Origin: Kibdelosporangium sp040675465
Lineage (GTDB): Bacteria; Actinomycetota; Actinomycetes; Mycobacteriales; Pseudonocardiaceae
DNA: 64,000 nucleotides
Reading direction: 5' to 3'
Assembly (NCBI RefSeq): GCF_040675465.1
Contig: NZ_JBFAPA010000022.1
Location: forward strand, 124,001-188,000
Shown here one piece after another: positions 7,870-16,742 of the stretch. The notes under the pieces were generated by a model. The model ran no database searches. It was not told the origin of the DNA and saw only the letters and a program-made list of their open reading frames with translations. Every line of letters starts with the position of its first letter. Position 1 is the first letter of the stretch. The position numbers and the translations under genes are program-made.

Positions 7870-10476
7870 GCCGCCTCTGCCGACGCGGATGTCGTTCGCC
7901 AAGCGCGCGAACTTCACCGCCGTGGCGTCGATGCCTCTTGCTTCGGACGGCACAACGAGGCAATCACCCTGTTACAGCGCGGACTGGACATCGCGAACTC
8001 GATCGATCCGGCCGGGCCCGAGGTGCGCAGCGACTGGCTGGTCGCGCGGATCAGGCTGATGGCGACCTTGGCCGCGTTGACCGCCGATGCCGATGGCCCG
8101 GCCTCGGGCATGGCCGGCCTCACCGCGGTGCACCGGCTGATCGAGCAGATTCCCGACGCGCGGCTGCGTGCCGAGCTGAGCGGCGGAGTCGACCACAACC
8201 GCGGCATCCTGCTGATGAGCGCCGGCCGGACTGAGGACGCCACCACGCTCCTCGATGCGGCACTCGACGCCAAGCAGCATGTCATCGCGGCCGTTGCCGA
8301 CCCTGAGCCCGCGTTGATCGAGACGATGGTGAAGACCCTGCGCGCGCGGGGGACCGCGTACACCCGGCTGGGCATGGTCGGCCGCGCCAGGGACGATCTG
8401 ACGCGGGCACTGGACCTGGCGACCGAGCACCGGTTGCTCGCACACGCCGCGGGCGCCAGCCACAGCTTGGGCGACCTGGAGTTGCGGACCGGCGACGTGC
8501 CGGCGGCGTTGCGCCGCAACCAGACCAGCTACCGGGCGCTGCGGGAGGAGGGGCTGGATCCGCCCGGAGATCTTGAGCTGAGCCAGGCGATGGCCCTGCT
8601 CGCAGCCGGATTGGCCGATGAGGCCGGCACACATCTGGACAACGTGCTGCCCGCGATGCGTGCCGCCAGCTCGGCGAGCGAGCTGACCTGGGCCGAGGAG
8701 TACCGGGCCGCGGCCGCGTTGCTGACCGGGAACTACGACCTGGCGCGGACCATGGCCGCCGCGTCCCGCAAACGGATCCAGCGCTGGGGTTGTCCGACCT
8801 GCCTCGCCAACGCGACGCTCACCGGCCTGCGGGCCGACACCGCGCTCGCCTTGCGGGACCACGACATTCCGCGTTCTCTGCCGTCCCGCGCCTTGAGGTT
8901 CGCGGAATCCTTGCCTGTGCCGAGGCTGGCCGAGCAGGCGGCGATCGCGCGGATGCTGGCGGCGCGGTTGCGGGTGCGGCAAGGGAAACTTGTGGCAGCT
9001 CAGGAGATTCTGGCGAAGGTACCGCGGCCGGGGCGGCTGACGCCGATCGACTACCGGATGTTGCGGCGGCTGTGCCGGGCGGAGCTGGCGGTGGCTGAGG
9101 GGGACGCCGGGCGGGCGTTGCGGGAGATCCGCGGTGGCCTCAGCGAACTGGACCAGGTTCGCGACCGGATGGGTGGGCTGGAGTTGTTGTCCGGGACCGC
9201 GTTGCATGGGCGGGAGCTGGCCGACCTGGCGGTACGGACCGTGCTGGGCAGCGCGAACCCGCGGCGGTTGTTCGAGTGGCTCGAACGCACGCGGGCGCAG
9301 ACCTACCGGTACCAACCGCTTGCGGGGGTGGACAACCCGGAGCTGGCCGAGCGGATCGCCGAGGTGCGCAGCCTGACCGAGTCGATCCACCAGGCCCGGC
9401 ACGATGGCCACCCCACGGCGGCGTTGCGCAGCCGCCGGGCGGATCGGTTGCGTGAGGCGAACCGGCTGGGCTGGTACTCCGGCGGCTGGGGCAAACCCCG
9501 GCCCGTTGTGGGCCTTGGCGAGGTGGGGGAGCAGCTCGGGGACCGGGCGTTGGTGAGTTTCGCGTCCTCTGAGGACTCGTTGGTCGCCGTCGTTGTGGTG
9601 GACGGCAACGTGCGGATGGTCGAGCTGGGATCGGCGGCGGAGGCGGCCGAACGGGCCCGGATGCTCAACGTGGACCTGAACGCGCTCGCCCCGGACCACC
9701 TGCCCAGCGGGCTGGTCGAGGTAATCTCGGCGTCCGCCCGGAAACAAGCGGATCTCGTTGACACACAACTGGTCCAGCCGCTCCAAGCGCTGATCGGCGA
9801 CCGGGACCTGGTGATCGTGCCCACCGGCGGCCTCTACGCGGTCCCGTGGGGTGTGCTGCCGAGTTTGCAGGCGCGGCCAACGGTTGTGGCGCCGTCGGCG
9901 ACCGCATGGTTTGCCGCGGAACGAACCCCGAACCGCCGAGGCCGGACCGTGCTCGTGCGCGGACCGGGCCTGCCCGCGGCCGTGGGCGAGATCGACAAAC
10001 TGGCCATGCACCACAGCACCGCGACCTTGTTGGACGGCAGGCGAGCCACCGTCGCCGCCACCCTGAAAGCCCTCGATGGCGCCAAACTCGCGCACATCGC
10101 CGCGCACGGCGCCCACGAACCGGAGAACGCCTTGTTCTCCACCTTGGAACTCGCCGATGGCGCCTTGTACGCGCACGAGCTGGCCCGCCTCGACCGGCCG
10201 CCACAACACGTGGTGCTGGCCGCGTGCGAGTTGGCGCTCAACCGGATCCGGCCCGGCGACGAGGCCCTCGGGTTCGCAAGTGCCTTGCTGGCCAGCGGTT
10301 CGCGGACCGTCATCGCGCCCTTGAGCCGCGTCGGCGACCAGGCCTCAGCCGCCGCGATGGACGACTATCACCGAAGCCTGGCCGCCGGAGCGAAACCCGC
10401 CGTCGCCCTGGCCGACGCGATCGCCATCGACCCGCTGCGCCGCCCGTTCGTCTGCCTGGGCAGCGGCCATTCCTGA
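7858..10476 (+). CDS. TPR-CHAT protein (caspase-like protease)
   Basis: The product has 872 residues. The first two thirds (about 10-480) are helical TPR-like repeats, for example ARELHRRGVDASCFGRHNEA and RGTAYTRLGMVGRARDDLTRA. The C-terminal third is a CHAT domain (caspase HetF associated with TPRs). The catalytic dyad is intact: His750 in HIAAHGAHE and Cys790 in VVLAACELAL, followed by GFASALLASGSRTVIAP. CHAT proteins are cysteine peptidases related to caspases, often activated by ligand binding to the TPRs, and several act in bacterial conflict or cell-death systems. GTG 7858 is used; a second in-frame GTG at 7864 is possible. The preceding small Cys/His peptide and the inverted repeat at the start suggest a controlled two-component cassette. 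Target unknown. Confidence 0.88.
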   Translation: MSVTAASADADVVRQARELHRRGVDASCFGRHNEAITLLQRGLDIANSIDPAGPEVRSDWLVARIRLMATLAALTADADGPASGMAGLTAVHRLIEQIPDARLRAELSGGVDHNRGILLMSAGRTEDATTLLDAALDAKQHVIAAVADPEPALIETMVKTLRARGTAYTRLGMVGRARDDLTRALDLATEHRLLAHAAGASHSLGDLELRTGDVPAALRRNQTSYRALREEGLDPPGDLELSQAMALLAAGLADEAGTHLDNVLPAMRAASSASELTWAEEYRAAAALLTGNYDLARTMAAASRKRIQRWGCPTCLANATLTGLRADTALALRDHDIPRSLPSRALRFAESLPVPRLAEQAAIARMLAARLRVRQGKLVAAQEILAKVPRPGRLTPIDYRMLRRLCRAELAVAEGDAGRALREIRGGLSELDQVRDRMGGLELLSGTALHGRELADLAVRTVLGSANPRRLFEWLERTRAQTYRYQPLAGVDNPELAERIAEVRSLTESIHQARHDGHPTAALRSRRADRLREANRLGWYSGGWGKPRPVVGLGEVGEQLGDRALVSFASSEDSLVAVVVVDGNVRMVELGSAAEAAERARMLNVDLNALAPDHLPSGLVEVISASARKQADLVDTQLVQPLQALIGDRDLVIVPTGGLYAVPWGVLPSLQARPTVVAPSATAWFAAERTPNRRGRTVLVRGPGLPAAVGEIDKLAMHHSTATLLDGRRATVAATLKALDGAKLAHIAAHGAHEPENALFSTLELADGALYAHELARLDRPPQHVVLAACELALNRIRPGDEALGFASALLASGSRTVIAPLSRVGDQASAAAMDDYHRSLAAGAKPAVALADAIAIDPLRRPFVCLGSGHS

Positions 10477-10529
10477 CTCACCCGGCGATCCGCCGCCGGA
10501 CGACGGCAACCACTCAGGAGGGATGGGGA

Positions 10530-12173
10530 CTATTTGGCGTCGGAGTAGCGGTCCACCGTGGATAGGTCGAGGGGGAACTTGACGGGGGTGCCGGGGAAGA
10601 CGAGGTGGGTGGTTTCCTCGGTGGCGGCGAGGAGTTCGGCGGTGACGGTCTCGGCTTGGTCGGCGGGGGTGTGGACCATGATCTCGTCGTGCTGGTAGAA
10701 GACAATTTCGGCTTTGGGGGCGGTTTCGGCGAGGCGGCGGCGGAGGGTGACCAGCAGGACCAGCGCCCAGTCGGCGGCGCTGGCCTGGACGACGAAGTTC
10801 CTGGTGAAGCGGCCCCATTCGCGCGATGCCTGGCGGGACTTCTGCAGGGACGACTCCTCGGTGGCGCCCATCAGTTCCAGGCGGCGTTCGCTCGGCCGCG
10901 GGCTGGTGCGGCCCAGGACGGAACGAACCATGAGGCCCTGTTCGCCGGCGGCCGCGGCCTGCTCGACGTGACCCACGGCTTGCGGGAAACGCTTGCGCAG
11001 CACGGCAAGCAGCGGGCCGGCGCCGCCGCTCGTGCCGCCGTACATGGCCGACAACATGGCGATCTTGGCGCGCCCGCGGTCCCCGTCGAACGAGTCGGCC
11101 GCCAACGACGCGTACAGGTCGATGTCGGCGGACACCTCGGCCAGCCGCCGGTCCTCGGACAACGCCGCCAGAATGCGCGGCTCCAGCTGGGCCGCGTCCG
11201 CGACCACCAGCGACCACCCCGGCAAAGCGCGGACGGCGGTCCGCAAAGCCTTGGGCAGCTGCAAAGCCGCGCCACCCCGGGTCGCCCACCGCCCAGAGAC
11301 CACCCCACCCACAACGTACTCCGGCCGGAACCGTCCACCGTGGACCCACGAGTCGATCCACGTCCACCCATGGGCGGTCCACATCCGCGCGAGTTCCTTG
11401 TACTCCAGCAAAGGCTCGACCGCGGGGTGGTCGACCTCGCGCAACACCCAGGCCCGCGTCGAGGGGATCTCAATGCCCTGCCGGGCGAAGGCGCGCACGA
11501 CGCTGGGCGGGCTGTCGGGGTTCAGTGCGTACCCGCCGAAGGCCGCGATGATCCGGTCCGCCAGCTCGGCGAGCTTGGCCGGGCGGGCGCCCGGCGCCGG
11601 TTTCGGCCCGAGCATGTCGACCAGCAGCGCGCGGTGCACCTCCTCGTTCCACGGCAGACCGTGGTACGTCATCTCGGCCGCCGCCAGCGCCCCGGCCGAT
11701 TCGGCGGCGACGAGCAGGCGCATCCGGTCGATGGCGTCGATCCGCTGCAGCTGGTCCCGGTAGACCTCCTCGGCCTGGTCGAGCAGGACCAGCCGCTGGT
11801 CGGTCTCGAACAACGCGGGCTGGGCGTCGCGCGCGGGCGGCGGGCGGTCCGGCGGCTCCGGCGCGCGGTGCAGCCGGGCCCAGGCGGCGAGCGGGTTGCG
11901 CGGGGTGCCGTGCCGGCCGTCGTGGGCCAGCAGGATCCCCTCCGTGAGGGTGAGGTCGTGGCAGCGCGCGACCCGCACCCCGGCGTCCAGCAGCGCCGGG
12001 TAGAGCTCGTCGGTCGCCGGGAACACCCACCGCGGCTGGTGCTCGGCCTCGTAGGAGGCTATCCATCCGGCCAGGTCAGCGGTAGTGTGGTCAGAGATCC
12101 TTTCAGATGAGCCGGCATCGAGGACCCGCAGGCGCCCAGCGCCTTCGGGCTCCGGCGATACCAGCACGACCAT
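10530..12173 (-). CDS. accessory family A DNA polymerase (PolA-like)
   Basis: The product has 547 residues, the size of the actinobacterial proteins usually annotated as bifunctional 3'-5' exonuclease/DNA polymerase. The three polymerase motifs can be placed: motif A is VVADAAQLEPR (the catalytic Asp kept, canonical DYSQIELR altered), motif B is RGRAKIAMLSAMYGG (canonical RRxAKxxNFGxxYG altered) and motif C is YQHDEIMV with the invariant HDE. No 5' nuclease domain is present and the N-terminal exonuclease-like region lacks clear acidic motifs. It should bind and extend primer-template DNA if active, probably as a repair or accessory enzyme. It stands alone, divergent from the acyl-CoA synthetase gene across 85 bases. 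Confidence 0.85.
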   Translation of the reverse strand: MVVLVSPEPEGAGRLRVLDAGSSERISDHTTADLAGWIASYEAEHQPRWVFPATDELYPALLDAGVRVARCHDLTLTEGILLAHDGRHGTPRNPLAAWARLHRAPEPPDRPPPARDAQPALFETDQRLVLLDQAEEVYRDQLQRIDAIDRMRLLVAAESAGALAAAEMTYHGLPWNEEVHRALLVDMLGPKPAPGARPAKLAELADRIIAAFGGYALNPDSPPSVVRAFARQGIEIPSTRAWVLREVDHPAVEPLLEYKELARMWTAHGWTWIDSWVHGGRFRPEYVVGGVVSGRWATRGGAALQLPKALRTAVRALPGWSLVVADAAQLEPRILAALSEDRRLAEVSADIDLYASLAADSFDGDRGRAKIAMLSAMYGGTSGGAGPLLAVLRKRFPQAVGHVEQAAAAGEQGLMVRSVLGRTSPRPSERRLELMGATEESSLQKSRQASREWGRFTRNFVVQASAADWALVLLVTLRRRLAETAPKAEIVFYQHDEIMVHTPADQAETVTAELLAATEETTHLVFPGTPVKFPLDLSTVDRYSDAK

Positions 12174-12258
12174 GCCGCAGATTGTGCCCCCTGGGCCCGA
12201 CAGTTACGGTCGAACTTAACTCGCCAGTAGGAACCGCCCCGACGACGCGGAGGTAGGC

Positions 12259-13860
12259 GTGCCCAACGTCCTGGAGACGCTGCAGAGCATCCGGATCCTG
12301 CACCGAGCGGGGCTGGTACCGGTTCCGAGACTGGACGAGGGCGTCCGGGCGCTGCTCTACATCCGCCAGATCGGCCCGGTCGCGGGCGCGGTGCGGATGT
12401 CCGCCCGGCGCGACCCGCACCGGCCCGGCCTGGTCGACGACCGCGGCCCACTCACGTTCGGCCAGCTCGAACACCGGTCGAACGCGCTGGCCCGGGCCTG
12501 GGCCGAGCGCGGGTACGGCGAGGGCTCGGTGATCGGCGTGCTCTGCCGCGACCACCGTGGCCTGGTCGAGGCGATGCTCGCCGCGGGCAAGCTCGGCGCG
12601 CGGCTGCTGCTGATGAACACCGGCTTCGCCAAACCGCAGTTCGTCGACGTGGTCAAGCGCGAGCAGGTGTCCGCGCTGGTCTACGACGAGGAGTTCACCG
12701 ACCTGCTGTCCGAAGTGGACCTCCCACGTTACCTGGCCTGGGTCCAGGACGGTTCGACCGGCGGTGCTGTCCCGACGCTCGAGGAGCTGATCGCCGGCAC
12801 CGACGACCGGCGCACACCGGTGCCCGGCAAGCCCGGCGGCCTGGTCCTGCTGACCAGCGGTACCACCGGGACGCCGAAAGGCGCGCCGCGGCAGATCAAG
12901 TCCGGGCTGTCGGCGGCCCAGTTCCTCGACCGGATCCCGTTGCGCACCGGGGAATGCACGGCGCTCGCCGCGCCGATGTTCCACGGCACCGGGCTTTCCC
13001 AGTTCATCCTGGCTTTCGCGCTGGGCTGCACGGTGGCGGTGCGGCGGAAGTTCGACCCCGAGGCCACCCTGAAAATGGTGCAGGACAACAAGGCCACCGA
13101 GCTCGTCCTCGTTCCCACCATGCTGCGACGGATCCTGGACCTCGGCGACGAGGTCATCGCCCGCTACGACACCAGTTCGCTGCGGATCATCTTCTCCGCG
13201 GGCTCGGCGCTGTCGCCCGAACTGGGCAACCGGGCGACCAAAGTGTTCGGTGACGTCGTCTACAACCTTTACGGCTCAACCGAAGTAGCCGTCGCCGCGG
13301 TCGCGACCCCGGAGGACTGGCGGGCGGCGCCGGGGACGGTCGGCAAAGTCCCCTGCGGATGCCGCGTGAACCTGTACGACGAACACGGCGGTCAGATCAC
13401 CGAACCGGGCGTGACCGGCCGCGTGTTCGCGGGCAGCGACCTGGCGTTCGGCGGGTACACCGACGGGCGGCACAAGGAGATCATCGACGGCCTGCTGTCC
13501 ACAGGGGACATCGGCCACTTCGACACCGAGGGCAGGTTGTTCATCGACGGCCGGGACGACGAGATGATCGTGTCCGGCGGCGAGAACGTCTTCCCCGTGG
13601 AGGTGGAGAACCTGCTCGCCGAGCACCCGGGAGTCGTTGAGGCGGCGGTGATCGGCGTGCCCGACCCGGAGTTCGGCCAGCGGCTGCGGGCTTTTGTCGT
13701 CCGCCGCGACGGGATCGAACTCGCCGAGGACGACCTCAGGACCCACGTGCGGGCCAACCTGGCCAGGTACAAAGTGCCCCGGGATGTCCGGTTCCTGGAT
13801 GCGCTCCCACGCAACGCGACCGGCAAACTCCTGCGCAACCGCCTGGCCGAAATGGACTGA
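12259..13860 (+). CDS. AMP-dependent acyl-CoA synthetase (FadD-like)
   Basis: The 533-residue protein activates a carboxylic acid as acyl-AMP and then acyl-CoA. GTG 12259 has GGAGGTAGG just upstream. Motifs in order: the phosphate loop LLTSGTTGTPKGAP, the YGSTEVA adenine-binding element, STGDIGHFDTEGRLFIDGR with the catalytic hinge Asp/Arg, the GGENVFPVEVE segment, and NATGKLLRN with the C-terminal catalytic lysine. This full set predicts an active enzyme. The chain length cannot be read from sequence. Other beta-oxidation genes (acyl-CoA dehydrogenases at 17.4-19.6 kb, SDR at 15 kb) lie nearby but not in its operon. Confidence 0.92.
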   Translation: MPNVLETLQSIRILHRAGLVPVPRLDEGVRALLYIRQIGPVAGAVRMSARRDPHRPGLVDDRGPLTFGQLEHRSNALARAWAERGYGEGSVIGVLCRDHRGLVEAMLAAGKLGARLLLMNTGFAKPQFVDVVKREQVSALVYDEEFTDLLSEVDLPRYLAWVQDGSTGGAVPTLEELIAGTDDRRTPVPGKPGGLVLLTSGTTGTPKGAPRQIKSGLSAAQFLDRIPLRTGECTALAAPMFHGTGLSQFILAFALGCTVAVRRKFDPEATLKMVQDNKATELVLVPTMLRRILDLGDEVIARYDTSSLRIIFSAGSALSPELGNRATKVFGDVVYNLYGSTEVAVAAVATPEDWRAAPGTVGKVPCGCRVNLYDEHGGQITEPGVTGRVFAGSDLAFGGYTDGRHKEIIDGLLSTGDIGHFDTEGRLFIDGRDDEMIVSGGENVFPVEVENLLAEHPGVVEAAVIGVPDPEFGQRLRAFVVRRDGIELAEDDLRTHVRANLARYKVPRDVRFLDALPRNATGKLLRNRLAEMD

Positions 13861-13865
13861 TTGCC

Positions 13866-14810
13866 TCACTCCCACTCAATACCGAATAGGCCGGGCCCGA
13901 AATCGATGGCCACGGCGTGCACACTGCGCCGGGTGTCGAGGCTGAGGTTGCGCATGCGCGGGTGTTTCTGGCCGGTGGGGCGGGCGAACTGCTGGCAGCG
14001 GGCCGGAACGTTTGCGGAATTGAAGTGGATCTCCAGGAGATACTCCCGGATCGGCCGCCGGAACTCGCGCCAGTGGGTGCGGTTGCACGTCGGATAGGGC
14101 GGGCCGGCATTCTCCAGTTCGTACTCGATGAGGTATGTCTCACCGCGCCGAATGGGCTGGTCGAACATGAGCTCGGCGACCATCAGGCCATTGTCGCTGT
14201 CGATCTGCTGGCGGCCGAGATGGCAGTTGCGCACGGCGGTGAGCGCTGGTGTGCCCGCCGCCGGGTCATCGGAGTTGTAGATCAGCAGCCACCGGTCCGG
14301 GCCGTCGGTGCGGGCCTCGAACACCGCGCGGGTGGTGATCGTGCGCTGGCCGCCGTCGTCGCCGAGCTGGCAGCGGTCGTGCAGGCCCACCAACGTGAGT
14401 TGCTGTTCCTGGTCGAGCGCGTTGGGGGTGCCGAGGGCGGTGAGGAGTCCTAAGAGGACATCGCGCTGGAAGCGCACGGTCTCGGCGGGCCGCGACGTGG
14501 TGGCGGCGGCGACCTGTTTGCCGCGCGGGCGCGGCGGCGGGAGCAGCGCGAGCAGCGAACCGGAGGGAAGTTTGAGGATCGCTTCCAGTTCCGCCAGCGC
14601 GGTCAGCGAGTCGTTGCGTTCCGGCTGGCGCTTACCGGACTGCCAATAGGACAGTGCCGCAATGCTGACCGGAGTGCCACGCGCGCGTAACCTCGCTTGT
14701 ATTCGGTCGAGGCTGAGCCCGCTGGACCGAATGGCCGAGCGTAAGGCTTCGGCGAACTGTGAGTCGCCGTGTGCGTTTTCGATATGGCCCCGTGCAGAGT
14801 TCCCCGACAT
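13866..14810 (-). CDS. XRE-family transcriptional regulator
   Basis: The product has 314 residues. Residues about 18-65 form a helix-turn-helix (FAEALRSAIRSSGLSLDRIQ, then SIAALSYWQSGKRQPER) of the Cro/CI (XRE) type. The C-terminal two thirds have no domain I recognise but contain a well-formed beta-rich region (WLLIYNSDDP, ETYLIEYELENAGPPYP), seen in actinobacterial XRE proteins of unknown ligand. ATG 14810 is chosen because the longer frame (to 15068) would overlap the divergent SDR gene and adds non-homologous sequence. It ends 5 bases from the convergent acyl-CoA synthetase. Confidence 0.75.
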   Translation of the reverse strand: MSGNSARGHIENAHGDSQFAEALRSAIRSSGLSLDRIQARLRARGTPVSIAALSYWQSGKRQPERNDSLTALAELEAILKLPSGSLLALLPPPRPRGKQVAAATTSRPAETVRFQRDVLLGLLTALGTPNALDQEQQLTLVGLHDRCQLGDDGGQRTITTRAVFEARTDGPDRWLLIYNSDDPAAGTPALTAVRNCHLGRQQIDSDNGLMVAELMFDQPIRRGETYLIEYELENAGPPYPTCNRTHWREFRRPIREYLLEIHFNSANVPARCQQFARPTGQKHPRMRNLSLDTRRSVHAVAIDFGPGLFGIEWE

Positions 14811-14985
14811 GTGCTGACCGACCGACTTAGTGCGATGCTTTTGACCCCTGACCCAGACCCGAAAGAGGGTAGCAGTAACCCTCGGCGTGTCGTCAGGTTC
14901 GCAACGACCATAATCGACAACCGTTCGGCCCATGAACACTACGCCGAACGGCCCAACACTGGTAATGGGAAACCTGGAGGTGCGG

Positions 14986-15729
14986 GTGCGACGCAACATC
15001 CTGATCACCGGTGCGAGCTCCGGTCTCGGCGCGGAGATGGCCAGGCAGTTCGCGGCCAAGGGCCGCAACCTGGCGTTGTGCGCGCGCCGCGCGGACCGGC
15101 TCGACCAGTTGCGCGCCGCGCTGCTGGACGCCTACCCGGAGATCACGGTCTCGGTCCGGCCGCTGGACGTCGACGACCACGACGCGGTTTTCCGGGTGTT
15201 CCACCAGTTCTCCGACGAGCTCGGCACGATCGACCGGGTGGTCGTCAACGCGGGCATCGGCGACGGCAAACCCATCGGCACCGGCGGTTTCGCCGTCAAC
15301 ACCCGGGTCGCGCAGACCAACTTCATGTCCGCGCTGGCCCAGTGCGAGGCCGCGATGGAGATCTTCCGCGCGCAGAACTCCGGTCACCTCGTGGTGATCT
15401 CCTCGCTCACCGCGCTGCGCGGCTTCCGCGGCGGGGCGGCGGTGTACGCGGCCACCAAGGCCGGGATCTCCTCGCTGGCCGAGGGAATCCGGGGCGACAT
15501 GCTGCGCAGGCCGATCAGCGTGACCACCATCCAGCCGGGGTTCATCCGCACCGAGATGAACGAGAAGGCCGGGTATCCGATGATGGCCGGGGTCGAACAG
15601 GGGGTCCGCTCGATCGTGCACGCGATCGAGCGTGAAAAGGCAGTGGCCAACGTGCCCCGATGGCCGTGGAGTGTGATCGGCGTCGCCATGAAGGTCACGC
15701 CCTTGCGGCTGTTGGCTAAGTTCACCTGA
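14986..15729 (+). CDS. short-chain dehydrogenase/reductase (SDR)
   Basis: The NAD(P)-dependent oxidoreductase has 247 residues from GTG 14986, which follows GGAGG (14977-14981). The ATG at 14932 would add 18 residues ahead of the first Rossmann strand. Classical SDR motifs are present: TGASSGLG dinucleotide loop, VVNAG, the catalytic Ser in VISSLTALRG and the YAATK Tyr/Lys pair, then the IQPGFIRTEM flap. Charged residues after the second strand (CARRADRL) favour NADP. The histidine phosphatase gene starts at the last base of its stop codon, so the two are co-translated. Confidence 0.9.
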   Translation: MRRNILITGASSGLGAEMARQFAAKGRNLALCARRADRLDQLRAALLDAYPEITVSVRPLDVDDHDAVFRVFHQFSDELGTIDRVVVNAGIGDGKPIGTGGFAVNTRVAQTNFMSALAQCEAAMEIFRAQNSGHLVVISSLTALRGFRGGAAVYAATKAGISSLAEGIRGDMLRRPISVTTIQPGFIRTEMNEKAGYPMMAGVEQGVRSIVHAIEREKAVANVPRWPWSVIGVAMKVTPLRLLAKFT

Positions 15730-16352
15730 TGGCGCTCGTCTATCTGGTCCGGCACGGTCAGGCGTCCTTCGGCGCGGACGACTACGACGTCCTCTCGCCG
15801 GCGGGACACCTGCAGGGCAAGATCGTGGGCGACGAGCTGCGCCGCCGTGGTGTGCGGCCGGACCAGGTGTGGAGCGGAACCCTGTCGCGGCAACGAGAGA
15901 CGGCCGTTGCGGCCGGGTTCGGCGCGCCCGGCGAGGACGCCAGGTGGAACGAGTTCGACCACATCGGCCTGGTGCGTGAGTTCGGTGCCGCCCAACAGGA
16001 TGCGCGCGATCCGCGGGCCTTCCAGATCGCCCTGGATGCCGCCCTGCGGGACTGGACCGGCGGGGACGGGTTCCGGGCGTTCAGCGGGAACGTCAACGCG
16101 GCTCTGGACGAGCTGCTAGCCGGTCTGGGCAAGGGCGGGACCGCGCTGGTTTTCACCTCAGGCGGTGTGATCGGGGCGGTCTGCACCCGGCTGCTCGGCC
16201 TGGACGGCGCCGGTTTCGTCGCGGTCAACCGGGTCTCGGTGAACGCCGGGATAACGAAGATCGTCAGCGGCCGGTCCGGCACCAGTCTCGTGTCCTACAA
16301 CGACCACGCCCACTTCGAGGGCGAGCACCGGGAGCTGTTGACCTACCGGTAA
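15729..16352 (+). CDS. histidine phosphatase family protein
   Basis: The product has 207 residues of the phosphoglycerate-mutase-like superfamily. The phosphohistidine signature is at the N-terminus (YLVRHGQASF, catalytic His in RHG) and the second arm is GTLSRQRETA. ELxRxRQT-type length and the TSGGVIGA strand near residue 145 fit a small-molecule phosphatase rather than glycolytic mutase. In actinobacteria the pairing of an SDR with such a phosphatase, sharing the base of a TGATG junction, is common beside fatty-acid genes. Substrate unknown. Confidence 0.87.
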   Translation: MALVYLVRHGQASFGADDYDVLSPAGHLQGKIVGDELRRRGVRPDQVWSGTLSRQRETAVAAGFGAPGEDARWNEFDHIGLVREFGAAQQDARDPRAFQIALDAALRDWTGGDGFRAFSGNVNAALDELLAGLGKGGTALVFTSGGVIGAVCTRLLGLDGAGFVAVNRVSVNAGITKIVSGRSGTSLVSYNDHAHFEGEHRELLTYR

Positions 16353-16699
16353 AGCGGCCCGGGGAACAGGTACTGCGTGGCCGGGATGGCGCCGCTGCGC
16401 GCCCACGCGGTGAAGAACCCGGTCAAGTCCACACCGGACTCCTGGCAGGCCAGCCGTTCGAAGTCGCCCAAGGACAACGGAGCGAACTGCTGGTTGGCCA
16501 CCACGAACTGGAGCGTGCGGAAGAAGGGCTCGTCGCCGACCGTGCGGCGCAATGCGTGCAGCATCAACGGCCCGACCGCGCCGGAGTCCTGCCAGACGCC
16601 GTCCTGCCCGACCGCGGCCCGGTACTCGGTGTCCAGGTCGCTGCCCTCGGTCGCTTCCCGCCACAGCCAGTCCGCGTACGCGGCTAAGCACTCCTTCAC
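16343..16699 (-). pseudogene. remnant of an M1-family aminopeptidase
   Basis: The frame gives about 118 residues that match only the C-terminal part of actinobacterial M1 metallopeptidases. It begins in the helix just after the zinc site (CLAAYADWLWREATEG corresponds to the NEGxAxYxEWLW segment) and ends GIPATQYLFPGPLYR-like (AIPATQYLFPG). The HExxH zinc motif and the whole N-terminal domain are missing, because the QsdR-like regulator gene occupies the upstream DNA. It cannot be a working peptidase. A GTG at 16699 allows translation, but the frame is best read as a deletion remnant that overlaps the convergent phosphatase gene by 10 bases. Confidence 0.78.
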
Positions 16700-16742
16700 G
16701 AGAGGATCGTGCAGGGCGAAAGTTAAGAACTTGTCAGGAAGG

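Noticed and set aside
13866..15068. 400-residue version of the XRE regulator
   Set aside because: The extra 86 N-terminal residues overlap the divergent SDR gene and show no domain; ATG 14810 precedes the helix-turn-helix region properly.
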